Both the position numbers and the translations under genes were made by a program. 19,731 bases of DNA from Chloroflexota bacterium (GTDB taxonomy: Bacteria > Chloroflexota > UBA6077 > CF-72): contig JAFAPL010001141.1 of NCBI GenBank assembly GCA_019247135.1, positions 1 to 19,731 of the forward strand, given 5' to 3'. Below, piece by piece: positions 1-6,823 of the stretch (its first letter is position 1; every line of letters starts with the position of its first letter). The notes beneath the pieces are model-generated. The model had not been told where the DNA came from. It did no database searches and saw only the letters and a program-made list of their open reading frames with translations.

Positions 1-1137
1 GACCGCATCGCAGCGGTCGGCGCCGACGCACGCCAGAACGCCGACGACGTCCGGGTCGTGGACGTACGCGGCATGACACTCATGCCCGGGCTGATCGACT
101 GCCACGTGCACGTGACGGCCGTCGCTGCCGACCTGAGCGCCATGGCCGAGTGGTCGCCCTTCTACGTCGCGGCCCGTAGCGCCGAGGTCCTCAAAGGTAT
201 GCTCGATCGCGGTTTCACGACCGTCCGTGACGCGGCCGGAGCAGACTGGGGCATCGCCCAGGCCATCGACGAAGGGTTCCTCATTGGACCCCGCGTCTTG
301 TTCGGCGGGAATGCGCTGTCGCAGTCGGGCGGCCATGGCGACGTTCGGTCGCGTGGCCGAATGTCGGTGCCAGAGTCCGCCTCGAACATGAGCAGCGTGT
401 GCGACGGAGTTGATGAGGTCCGCCGCGCTGTCCGACATGAGCTGCGGCGCGGCGCGCATCACATCAAGCTCATGCTCAGTGGCGGAGTCGCCTCACCGAC
501 CGACCGCGTGGACAGCACGCAGTTTTCGCTGGATGAGATTCGCGCGGCTGTCGAGGAGGCAACGGCCGCAAATCGCTACGTGCTCGGTCACGCGTACACG
601 TCCCGCGCGATCGACCGCGGGCTCGAGTGCGGTGTTCGCAGCATCGAGCACGGCAACCTGATGCAGGACAGCAGCATTGGGTTGTTTTTGAAGCACCACG
701 CGTTTTACGTGCCCACGCTGGTCACGTACTGGGCACTGGCCGAGCACGGCAAGGCGGCAGGCCTGCCGCAGGCCTCGTTCGAGAAGGTCTTCGACGTGCT
801 CGACGCGGGTCGTGGGGCGCTCGAACGTGCGTATCGTGGCGGCGTGCCGATCGCCTTCGGCACCGACCTGCTGGGAGCGATGCACCAGTATCAATCGCGC
901 GAGTTCCGCATTCGCTCGGAGGTGATGCCGCCGATCGAGGTGATTCGCTCGGCGACGTCGGTGGCGGCGCGGCTCGTGTGCATGGAGGGCCAGATTGGCA
1001 CGCTATCGCCTGGCGCATATGCGGACCTGCTGGTCGTCGACGGCAATCCTCTCTCTGACATCGGCGTCCTTGCCGAGCCGGAGAGCCACCTCAAGCTGGT
1101 GATGAAGGCCGGGCAGGTTTGTCGCGAGTGCGTGTGA
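1..1137 (+). CDS. Metal-dependent amidohydrolase (imidazolonepropionase/Xaa-Pro dipeptidase-like), 5' partial
   Basis: The reading frame is open from base 1, so the true start lies upstream; the first visible residues (DRIAAVG...) already match the small N-terminal beta-sandwich of the superfamily. Seen in sequence: the metal-binding HxH motif in PGLIDCHVHV (His at 103-105 and 109-111), a candidate metal-bridging Lys in HHIKLMLSGG (466-468), a metal-ligand His in GHAYTS (589-591), SIEHGN, and the GTDLLG motif carrying the catalytic Asp near 862-870. The C-terminus has the typical GTLSPGAYADLLVVDGNPL sandwich segment. Family knowledge: COG1228-type hydrolases are cytosolic zinc enzymes that cleave cyclic amides, dipeptides or carbamates. 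The substrate cannot be inferred here. No signal peptide is visible because the N-terminus is missing. It converges on the DUF4129 gene and shares no operon with anything in the window. Confidence 0.92.
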   Translation, partial: DRIAAVGADARQNADDVRVVDVRGMTLMPGLIDCHVHVTAVAADLSAMAEWSPFYVAARSAEVLKGMLDRGFTTVRDAAGADWGIAQAIDEGFLIGPRVLFGGNALSQSGGHGDVRSRGRMSVPESASNMSSVCDGVDEVRRAVRHELRRGAHHIKLMLSGGVASPTDRVDSTQFSLDEIRAAVEEATAANRYVLGHAYTSRAIDRGLECGVRSIEHGNLMQDSSIGLFLKHHAFYVPTLVTYWALAEHGKAAGLPQASFEKVFDVLDAGRGALERAYRGGVPIAFGTDLLGAMHQYQSREFRIRSEVMPPIEVIRSATSVAARLVCMEGQIGTLSPGAYADLLVVDGNPLSDIGVLAEPESHLKLVMKAGQVCRECV

Positions 1138-1261
1138 AGTCGTGAGACCTGAATCGTGACGGCTGTCCATTCAAGACGCTCGGCGCGAGGTGCTACTGCC
1201 TCGAGGCTTGAACAGCCCGGCGAAAAGTAACTCACGTCTCAAGTCTCACGACTCGCGTCTC
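1138..1261. repeat. Degenerate GAGACGTGAGT-type repeat cluster with an 11-bp inverted repeat
   Basis: The convergent gap and the adjoining 3' end of the DUF4129 gene contain related short units. On the minus strand GAGACGTGAGT (1230-1240) and GAGACGCGAGT (1251-1261) differ by one base. AGTCGTGAGAC at 1138-1148 is a perfect inverted match to GTCTCACGACT at 1243-1253. The repeat encodes the last residues (RDASRET) of the minus-strand protein. It could be a simple repeat or a long-stem transcript end; there is no T-tract. Confidence 0.4.
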
Positions 1262-2591
1262 GTAGCCTTTCGACCGCCTGCGCGGCGCGGCGGAGCGCCT
1301 CACTGCTCGGGCGCACCGCGCCATAACGTTCTTCCTCATACGTCGTGCTCAACAGGTCGACCGCGGACGACGCATCCGGCGCGCGCTCGACGATGCGTGT
1401 CTGCAGTTGGTGCACGGTCTCGCTGGGACCCCGCGGAACACCGTTCGCGGCAGCCCACTCCAGCATGGCGCGGTAGGCTGCCCACGCGTCGGCCGCGGCG
1501 GTCGTACCGCCAACCCCGTGCGAGCGCGCACCGCGATGCGGGCCCTGGAACCGTTCAACCACCCAGCGCCACAGCCATGCCAGGAAATCACGCGCATCGC
1601 GCCCAGCCCCACCAGTGCGCTCGGCGCGCAGCTCTGGTTCAAGACTCCGCTCGTCTGGTGTCGGTGGCTGCAGCCAGTGGTCGAGCATCAATTTGACGAC
1701 CACCAGGGCCAGGACGGCGGCGAGCAGCACCAGCACCAGCAAGATCAACGTGGCAAACAGCCGACCCTGATCGGCCAGCTCGTTCAGATTGCCAGGCGGT
1801 GGCAGCGGCTGCATGGTGGGCGGCGGGGGCAAGGTGCCTGGCTGCGGGATGCTGGGTCTGGGCAACAGCGAAGCCAACCACGCCAGGAACAGGCCGATCG
1901 GAGTGAGCAGCAGCTCAATTGCGCGCGAGAGCAGCTCCCAGAACGTGCCCAGCAGACCGGGTCGAAGCACGCCGACCAGCAACGCCGCGACGAAGCATGG
2001 CAGCACGGCCGTACCGATGGCCAGAACTCGGCCGCCCGTCACCGATATCGCGCCGGCTGCGTCCTGTCGCGCCAGCGCGTTGGCGATCACGCCTCCCAAA
2101 GCGAACAGTACGACCGCGGCTACCAGAAGCAGCGGGTCCTGCAGAAGGAATGGCCGCATCAGCGCGAGCACGCCGACAAGGCAAATTGCGAGGACAGCGA
2201 ACTCCGTGCGCACCTCGAGCGCGGTCATCTCGATGACGGTGCTCGCGCTACCCCGCCACCACAACGCGAGGCCGAGTGCCATCGGCACGATGGCCGCCAC
2301 GATCCATGAGGCGACGCTTCGCGAGTCCAGCTCGGGGGGAGTGGCCACCACAGCCCGCGCGACAAGCGCCGCACCGATGCCGACGAGCATGCGCCAGCTC
2401 GGGTCGCGCAGGTCCGGCCACAGCCGCATGGCGATGAAGCCCATGGGTAGCAACGCCACGACCAGCACCGGCCCCAGGACGCCGGGCCGTGCCTGACCCT
2501 GCGCGGGCAGCGACACGATCGGCAGCGCCACCGCGGCCTCCATGGCGAGGATCGCCCACACCACTCGTGCGTGAACGATGTGTGTGTTCAA
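1239..2591 (-). CDS. Multi-TM protein with C-terminal DUF4129 domain
   Basis: A 450-aa polytopic membrane protein with about eight hydrophobic segments in the first 315 residues, including a Pro-rich stretch (PPPPTMQPLPPPGN) before the last helix. A cytosolic C-terminal domain follows (about residues 360-445) with the DUF4129 signature: WAAYRAMLEWA, Gly-Val-Pro-Arg, ETVHQL and YEEERYG. Known family context: DUF4129 domains sit at the end of TgpA-type transglutaminases or beside MoxR/DUF58 genes; the molecular role is unclear. Here no transglutaminase core (Cys-His-Asp) is present. The start is TTG (2589-2591), chosen because it overlaps the TGA of the upstream DUF58 gene (TTGA), implying translational coupling; a downstream ATG would cut into the first helix. 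It is the last gene of the three-gene operon. Confidence 0.85.
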   Translation of the reverse strand: MNTHIVHARVVWAILAMEAAVALPIVSLPAQGQARPGVLGPVLVVALLPMGFIAMRLWPDLRDPSWRMLVGIGAALVARAVVATPPELDSRSVASWIVAAIVPMALGLALWWRGSASTVIEMTALEVRTEFAVLAICLVGVLALMRPFLLQDPLLLVAAVVLFALGGVIANALARQDAAGAISVTGGRVLAIGTAVLPCFVAALLVGVLRPGLLGTFWELLSRAIELLLTPIGLFLAWLASLLPRPSIPQPGTLPPPPTMQPLPPPGNLNELADQGRLFATLILLVLVLLAAVLALVVVKLMLDHWLQPPTPDERSLEPELRAERTGGAGRDARDFLAWLWRWVVERFQGPHRGARSHGVGGTTAAADAWAAYRAMLEWAAANGVPRGPSETVHQLQTRIVERAPDASSAVDLLSTTYEEERYGAVRPSSEALRRAAQAVERLRDASRET

Positions 2592-3817
2592 ACGCGGCCC
2601 TCGAGCACCGCGGCCAGATCGCAGCCCGGCGTGATGCAGGTTGTGGAGCTACCGGTGGCGGGGCGAATGTCGCGCGTCGTCGCGAGCAGGAGGTGCACTC
2701 GGAAACTGTTGGCGCGAAGATCGGCAAGGCCGCGTTCCAGCTCCGGCGTCATATCGGACGCGGCGAGCACCACTGTGTTGCCGCGCGGGAGCTGCGCCAG
2801 TGCCCACGGCAGCACGGGCTGGCTGGCGAGCGGCTGGAGACGCGCAAGCGCCTCCAGGAGCTGCTGCAAGTGAGCGGCGCTCGCACCTGCCGGCAGCACG
2901 ATCGGCGGTCGAGTGTTCGCGAGCAGTGCCACGGGTGCGCCCTGCGCCTGAAGGTAGACGGCCAGCGAGGCCAGCGCGGAAATCGTGCTTTCCAACAGCT
3001 CCCCGCGATAGATGCCGAAGCCGAAGCCGCGCACGTCCAACAACAGGCTGACGTGCAGGCTCGCGGCTGGCTCGAGCACCCGCACGTGGAGCGCTGAACG
3101 CCGCGCGGTCGTGGGCCAGTGGATCAGACGCCGCGAATCGTCGGGCCGATAGTCTCGTACGGTCGCGGTGCGCGTTGGATCGGTGACGATGCTGCGCCGG
3201 CTGACCACGTCGATCGATGGATGATGCTGGGTGAATCCGAGCTGACGCAGCGGCAGTACGCGAGGATAGACCAGGATCTCGAAGCGGTCGTACCACGTGC
3301 GTTCGCGTTCGAAGAAACCAAACGGGTCGCCGGCGCGGAGTCGGGCCTCGCCGAGTTGGAACGCGCCGCGGCGCTCGCAATTCAGATGACGTTGCCAATG
3401 CTGGCGCTGGTACGGCCACAGGCTGAGCCCCCGCTCGACCCACACGAACTCAGGTTGGCTGTAAGAGCGCTCGCGCCAGCCCCGCGGCTGGAGTGCGAAA
3501 GGGACCAGTTCCCACACTTCGACCCACGGCAACGGGAGCGGGCGGGCGTTCACGACCGTGGACTCGAGGACGAGGTCGTCGCCGACGAAAGCCCGCGGTT
3601 GTAGCGTCCGTCGCCTGTACTGGACGCGCACGAAGGTGAACCTCGACCACGCTCTTGCCATGACGCCGATAACGAGCAAGCAGCCGGCGAGATAGGCAAC
3701 GTCATTGGCCAGAAACGTGGCCGCGATCAGCGTCACCACCAGGAGGACGGCGAGCCCCTGTCTTCCGAAGAGCCACGGCGCCGCACTGAGCGGCCGAGCC
3801 TCAGGCGACTCGATCAT
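2588..3817 (-). CDS. DUF58 domain-containing membrane-anchored protein
   Basis: A 409-aa protein with two closely spaced N-terminal membrane helices (about residues 20-37 and 39-55), a beta-rich middle part (GDDLVLESTVVN, RAGDPFGFFERER) and the DUF58 core motif RDYRPDDSRRLIHW at 221-234. A vWA-like fold follows, starting SLLLDVRGFGFG near 257; its metal-site DxSxS is not preserved. DUF58 proteins are almost always partners of MoxR AAA+ ATPases and are thought to be their membrane-side clients or adaptors. The ATG at 3815-3817 has an AGGA about 6 nt upstream. The gene lies 29 bp after the MoxR stop and overlaps the DUF4129 gene, so all three are probably co-transcribed. Confidence 0.92.
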   Translation of the reverse strand: MIESPEARPLSAAPWLFGRQGLAVLLVVTLIAATFLANDVAYLAGCLLVIGVMARAWSRFTFVRVQYRRRTLQPRAFVGDDLVLESTVVNARPLPLPWVEVWELVPFALQPRGWRERSYSQPEFVWVERGLSLWPYQRQHWQRHLNCERRGAFQLGEARLRAGDPFGFFERERTWYDRFEILVYPRVLPLRQLGFTQHHPSIDVVSRRSIVTDPTRTATVRDYRPDDSRRLIHWPTTARRSALHVRVLEPAASLHVSLLLDVRGFGFGIYRGELLESTISALASLAVYLQAQGAPVALLANTRPPIVLPAGASAAHLQQLLEALARLQPLASQPVLPWALAQLPRGNTVVLAASDMTPELERGLADLRANSFRVHLLLATTRDIRPATGSSTTCITPGCDLAAVLEGRV

Positions 3818-3846
3818 CGGAATCCTGGTTCATCGCGGCCGCGCGG

Positions 3847-4794
3847 CTAGCGGTGTGCCGGCTCGAGGGGCACGGGCACTTTGTCGAGGATGGTGTCGAT
3901 GATCTGGTCCGCGCCACGGCCGCGCAGGCGTGCCTCCAGCGACGCGATCAGGCGATGGGCGAGCACCGGCCGCGCCATCGCCTTGACATCATCAGGCGTC
4001 ACGAACTCGCGTCCCTGGACGGCTGCCCTGGCTCGAGCTGCGCGAGACAGTGCGAGCGTGGCTCGCGGACTGGCCCCGAGCCGCACATCACCGTCCTGAC
4101 GCGTCGCCCGCGCGACCTGGACCAGATATCGGCGCACGTCGTCGTGGACGCGCACGCGGCCACACGCGGCGATTCCTTCCAGGATGTCCGCGGGTTGCAC
4201 CACCGTTTGGACGTCCTGCAACACGGAGGGTCCGCGTGCGACGAGCTCCTGCTCATCTTCCTCGCTCGGATACCCGACAGACATGCGCACGAGAAAGCGG
4301 TCCAACTGCGCCTCCGGGAGTGCAAAGGTGCCTTCCAGTTCGATGGGGTTCTGCGTTGCAAGCACGACGAACGGACGCGGCAACGGGCGAGTGACACCAT
4401 CGGCGCTGACCTGCGCTTCCTGCATCGCCTCGAGGACCGCGGACTGCGTCCTGGGCGTCGCGCGATTGATCTCGTCGGCTAACAAGACGTTGGCGAAGAT
4501 CGGGCCAGGGCGAAACACGAAGTCGCTGCTGCGCTGGTCGAACACAGAGACCCCGGTGACGTCGCTCGGCAGCAGGTCAGGTGTGCACTGGAGGCGGCGA
4601 AAGGTGCCGCCCATCGAGTGCGCGAGTGCGCGCGCGAGCGTCGTCTTGCCGATTCCCGGGACGTCTTCGACGAGGATGTGGCCTTCGCAGAGCAGGGCGA
4701 TCACGGCCAGCTCGATGACGTCAGGCTTACCGACGATCACGCGGGCGACGTTGCTCGCGAGACGCGCGGCGAGCGCCTGCACCGTGCCGGCCAT
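3847..4794 (-). CDS. MoxR-family AAA+ ATPase
   Basis: A 315-aa cytosolic ATPase of normal length for the family. Motifs seen: Walker A in EDVPGIGKTTLA (about 43-54), Walker B LLADEIN (104-110), the MoxR-specific RATPRTQSAVLEAM, sensor-1 Asn in LATQNPIE (145-152), the segment GTFALPEAQLDRF with the arginine-finger region, and the lid motifs GASPRATLAL and ARPVLAHR. Family knowledge: MoxR proteins act as chaperone-like remodelers with vWA-type or DUF58 partners. It is the first gene of the operon. There is no Shine-Dalgarno sequence; instead TAAGAT lies exactly 6 nt upstream of the ATG, suggesting a leaderless mRNA. It diverges from the sensor kinase gene. Confidence 0.95.
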   Translation of the reverse strand: MAGTVQALAARLASNVARVIVGKPDVIELAVIALLCEGHILVEDVPGIGKTTLARALAHSMGGTFRRLQCTPDLLPSDVTGVSVFDQRSSDFVFRPGPIFANVLLADEINRATPRTQSAVLEAMQEAQVSADGVTRPLPRPFVVLATQNPIELEGTFALPEAQLDRFLVRMSVGYPSEEDEQELVARGPSVLQDVQTVVQPADILEGIAACGRVRVHDDVRRYLVQVARATRQDGDVRLGASPRATLALSRAARARAAVQGREFVTPDDVKAMARPVLAHRLIASLEARLRGRGADQIIDTILDKVPVPLEPAHR

Positions 4795-4800
4795 GCCGCG

Positions 4801-4848
4801 ATCTTACGCCGCTCCGTTCAGCAGTACGGATTTGCAGGGCGTTACGAT
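4801..4848. promoter_or_regulatory. Divergent leaderless-type promoter boxes between MoxR and sensor-kinase genes
   Basis: The 61-bp gap holds two TANNNT boxes facing outward. On the minus strand TAAGAT (4801-4806) lies 6 nt before the MoxR ATG. On the plus strand TACGAT (4843-4848) lies 7 nt before the kinase ATG. No ribosome-binding site is visible for either gene. This spacing is the known signature of leaderless promoters in high-GC bacteria. No convincing -35 boxes were found. Confidence 0.45.
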
Positions 4849-4855
4849 CCCGGCG

Positions 4856-5968
4856 ATGGCCCAGGCGGAAGCAGCGCGCAATTGGACTGCGTTGTGGCGC
4901 ACTGTCCGGATCGGCATCTCGGTCCGCTACACCCTCGCCGCGGCGGCTGCGCTCTCGGCCCTCGCCGTCGCACTGACCTTCGCTCCCGTTCGCTCCGATG
5001 ACAGCATCGCGGCATCCTTGTTCCTCGCGGCCGTCGGCGTCAGCGGCTGGTATGGCGGTATCGGACCAGCTCTCCTGGCCACGGCGATCGGCGCGATCGC
5101 TATCGACTACCTCTTCGAGTTGCCGCCGTACACGCTCGAGGTCACCAGCTGGCGTACGTTGCTCGACCTTGCCGCGTTTCTCCTCGTCGCCACTCTGCTT
5201 GGTTCACTCAACGGTCGCCTGCGATCGTCGAACGTCCAGCTCAGAGCCGAGCGCGACCGGGCGCAAGCGGCCGTCGCAGCTCGTGATGAGCTGATGACCG
5301 CCGTGTCGCACGGGCTGCGTACGCCACTGACGGTCATCAAAGCCTCCCTGTACTCCCTCCATGACCCCGCGCTCGATCTCTCACCTGGCACCCGCGACCA
5401 TTTGCTCGCCAATACCGAGGCCGAGGTCGATCGATTGATCCACTTCGTCACCGAAGCGCTTGCCTTGAGAAAACTCGAAAACACCGTCAGTCCGCGCTGG
5501 GAGTGGATTGCGCCCTCAGAACTGGCGTCTGCCGTGCTGGACCGCTGCCTGCCCGCGCTCGGCTCGCGGCCAGCGGAATTCGCCGTGCCGGACGATCTGC
5601 CGCCCGTGCGCGTCGACGCGACCTTGATGGACCAGGCGCTGACGGTGCTGTTAGAAAACGTCGCGGCGCATACACCGCCAGAGAGTCCGATTCGAATTGA
5701 CGCCTCGCTCCACGCGCGCGAACTACGCATCTCAGTCAGTGACGCCGGGCCCGGGATTCCTGCCGCTGCCCGCCAGCGGATCTTCGATAAATACGAACGT
5801 CTCGACGAAGCGTCGTCCGGACTGGGCCTCGGTCTCGCCATTGCGCGAGCGGCGGTCGAGGCGCAGGGCGGCCGCGTGTGGGTCGACGAGAGCCCGCTCG
5901 GGGGCGCCAGGTTCGTGGTGAGCATTCCGCGCTCGACAGACACGGGCGAGGCGCGTGACGCGAACTAA
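4856..5968 (+). CDS. Membrane sensor histidine kinase with DUF4118 (KdpD-like) sensor
   Basis: A 370-aa kinase. An N-terminal four-helix DUF4118 module (about residues 24-118) is followed by a short coiled-coil linker (121-145), HisKA with the H-box AVSHGLRTPL (His152), and HATPase_c with N-box VLLENVAAH (Asn268), G1 SDAGPGIP (295-302), F-box IFDKYERL and G2 SGLGLGLAIA. It has the KdpD membrane and kinase parts but lacks KdpD's large N-terminal KdpD/USP domains. Oddity: the residue after the phospho-acceptor His is Gly, where HisKA kinases normally have Glu or Asp. The start ATG 4856 is chosen because the membrane module begins soon after and a TACGAT box precedes it by 7 nt; the frame stays open upstream, but only antisense to moxR-type coding sequence. 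It overlaps the response-regulator gene by 14 bp. Confidence 0.93.
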   Translation: MAQAEAARNWTALWRTVRIGISVRYTLAAAAALSALAVALTFAPVRSDDSIAASLFLAAVGVSGWYGGIGPALLATAIGAIAIDYLFELPPYTLEVTSWRTLLDLAAFLLVATLLGSLNGRLRSSNVQLRAERDRAQAAVAARDELMTAVSHGLRTPLTVIKASLYSLHDPALDLSPGTRDHLLANTEAEVDRLIHFVTEALALRKLENTVSPRWEWIAPSELASAVLDRCLPALGSRPAEFAVPDDLPPVRVDATLMDQALTVLLENVAAHTPPESPIRIDASLHARELRISVSDAGPGIPAAARQRIFDKYERLDEASSGLGLGLAIARAAVEAQGGRVWVDESPLGGARFVVSIPRSTDTGEARDAN

Positions 5969-6656
5969 CGCCGAGCCAATGATTCTCGCCGTCGACGACG
6001 AAACGCACGTGTTGGAGGCTCTGCGCACGATTCTCGAGGGGCGCGGGTATCGCCTGCGCACCGCACCCAACGGCCCGATGGCGCTGGAAGCGATCAAGAC
6101 CGAGCGACCTGATGTCGTGCTACTGGATCTGGCGATGCCGCGGATGAACGGGGTCGAAGTCTGCCGCCGCATCCGCTCGTTCAGCCGCGTACCCGTCCTG
6201 GTGCTGTCGGCCCTCGTGGACGAAGGGCAAAAGGTCCAGGCGCTCGATAGTGGAGCAGACGATTACGTGACCAAGCCGTTTGGCGTCGAGGAGCTGCTGG
6301 CGCGGATTCGGGCTGCGCTTCGCCGCGCCCAGGCTCAGCGTGACGACGAGGCCGTCATCCGACTGCACGGCATCGAGATGGACCAGGCCGCACATCGCAT
6401 CATGGTCGACGGGGAAGAAGTCCATTTCACGCCCACGCAGTACGAGCTCATGCGTCTGTTTCTCACCAATCCAGACCGTTTGCTCACTCAGCGCATGCTG
6501 CTGATGGGTGCGCTCGGGCCGGAGTATGACGACGCGGTCGACAACTTGCGGACATTTATCTCTCAGCTGCGACGGAAAGTCGAGCGCGACCCGTCGCGCC
6601 CGAAGCGCATCGTGACCGAGCCAGGCCTCGGCTACCGTTTTCGGACCGAACCGTAA
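5955..6656 (+). CDS. OmpR/PhoB-family response regulator (KdpE-like)
   Basis: A 233-aa regulator. The receiver domain (about 9-120) has the acidic pair D14-D15, phospho-acceptor D58 in VVLLDLAMPRM, S85 and K107 (VTKPFG). The C-terminal winged helix (about 135-232) reads FTPTQYELMRLFL and ends in the KdpE/OmpR-type TEPGLGYRF. The start GTG 5955 is preceded by GGGCGAGG and overlaps the kinase stop. An internal ATG at 5979 would begin MILAVDDE and is the alternative. It is the cognate partner of the adjacent kinase by position. No kdpFABC genes are in the window, so potassium control is only a possibility; nearby envelope genes are candidate targets. Confidence 0.94.
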   Translation: MTRTNAEPMILAVDDETHVLEALRTILEGRGYRLRTAPNGPMALEAIKTERPDVVLLDLAMPRMNGVEVCRRIRSFSRVPVLVLSALVDEGQKVQALDSGADDYVTKPFGVEELLARIRAALRRAQAQRDDEAVIRLHGIEMDQAAHRIMVDGEEVHFTPTQYELMRLFLTNPDRLLTQRMLLMGALGPEYDDAVDNLRTFISQLRRKVERDPSRPKRIVTEPGLGYRFRTEP

Positions 6657-6669
6657 CGGCAACGTAACT

Positions 6670-6693
6670 ACTGGTACCGCGCCGCGGAACAGT
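6670..6693 (+). terminator. Imperfect hairpin after the response regulator
   Basis: ACTG (6670-6673) and CCGC (6677-6680) pair with GCGG (6684-6687) and CAGT (6690-6693) around a GCC loop, with a 3/2-nt internal bulge. It starts 13 nt after the stop codon. There is no T-run behind it, so it may be a weak terminator or a processing hairpin. Confidence 0.3.
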
Positions 6694-6694
6694 G

Positions 6695-6740
6695 CCGCTA
6701 CTAGGGCGTCCACCCCGGACCAGCGGCTGTCTACTAGCGG
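6695..6740. repeat. Imperfect inverted repeat CCGCTACTAG / CTACTAGCGG
   Basis: CCGCTACTAG at 6695-6704 and CTACTAGCGG at 6731-6740 pair at eight of ten positions; the central CT/AG does not pair. It lies in the 166-bp leader of the LCP operon. It could be a regulator site, perhaps for the adjacent response regulator, or part of the leader RNA fold. Otherwise the leader shows no clear promoter. Confidence 0.3.
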
Positions 6741-6769
6741 AAAGCAAGGCAGGACTGCGATCATCTGAC

Positions 6770-6823
6770 ATGATCTTGATGCCGCTGTGCCTTGTACCGC
6801 GCCACGGCCACGGCATCATGTGA
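6770..6823 (+). other. Possible 17-codon leader ORF coupled to the LCP gene
   Basis: ATG at 6770 opens a 17-codon frame (MILMPLCLVPRHGHGIM) whose TGA at 6821-6823 shares its A with the ATG of the LCP gene (TGATG). The nearest purine-rich tract (AGGA near 6750) is too far away for a good Shine-Dalgarno site. The overlap is exact, but coding status is unproven. Confidence 0.25.

Noticed and set aside
1407..2309. Plus-strand Gln/Arg-rich frame opposite the DUF4129 gene
   Set aside because: Typical antisense composition of a membrane-protein gene; no start signal or domain.
4184..4855. N-terminal extension of the sensor kinase
   Set aside because: The extra 224 residues are antisense to the MoxR gene, with Ser/Arg/Thr-rich shadow composition; the membrane domain starts right after ATG 4856.
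6787..6822. Earlier GTG start for the LCP protein
   Set aside because: It would add a basic, His/Pro-rich 12-residue extension before the membrane helix, and no ribosome-binding site is visible; ATG 6823 is simpler.
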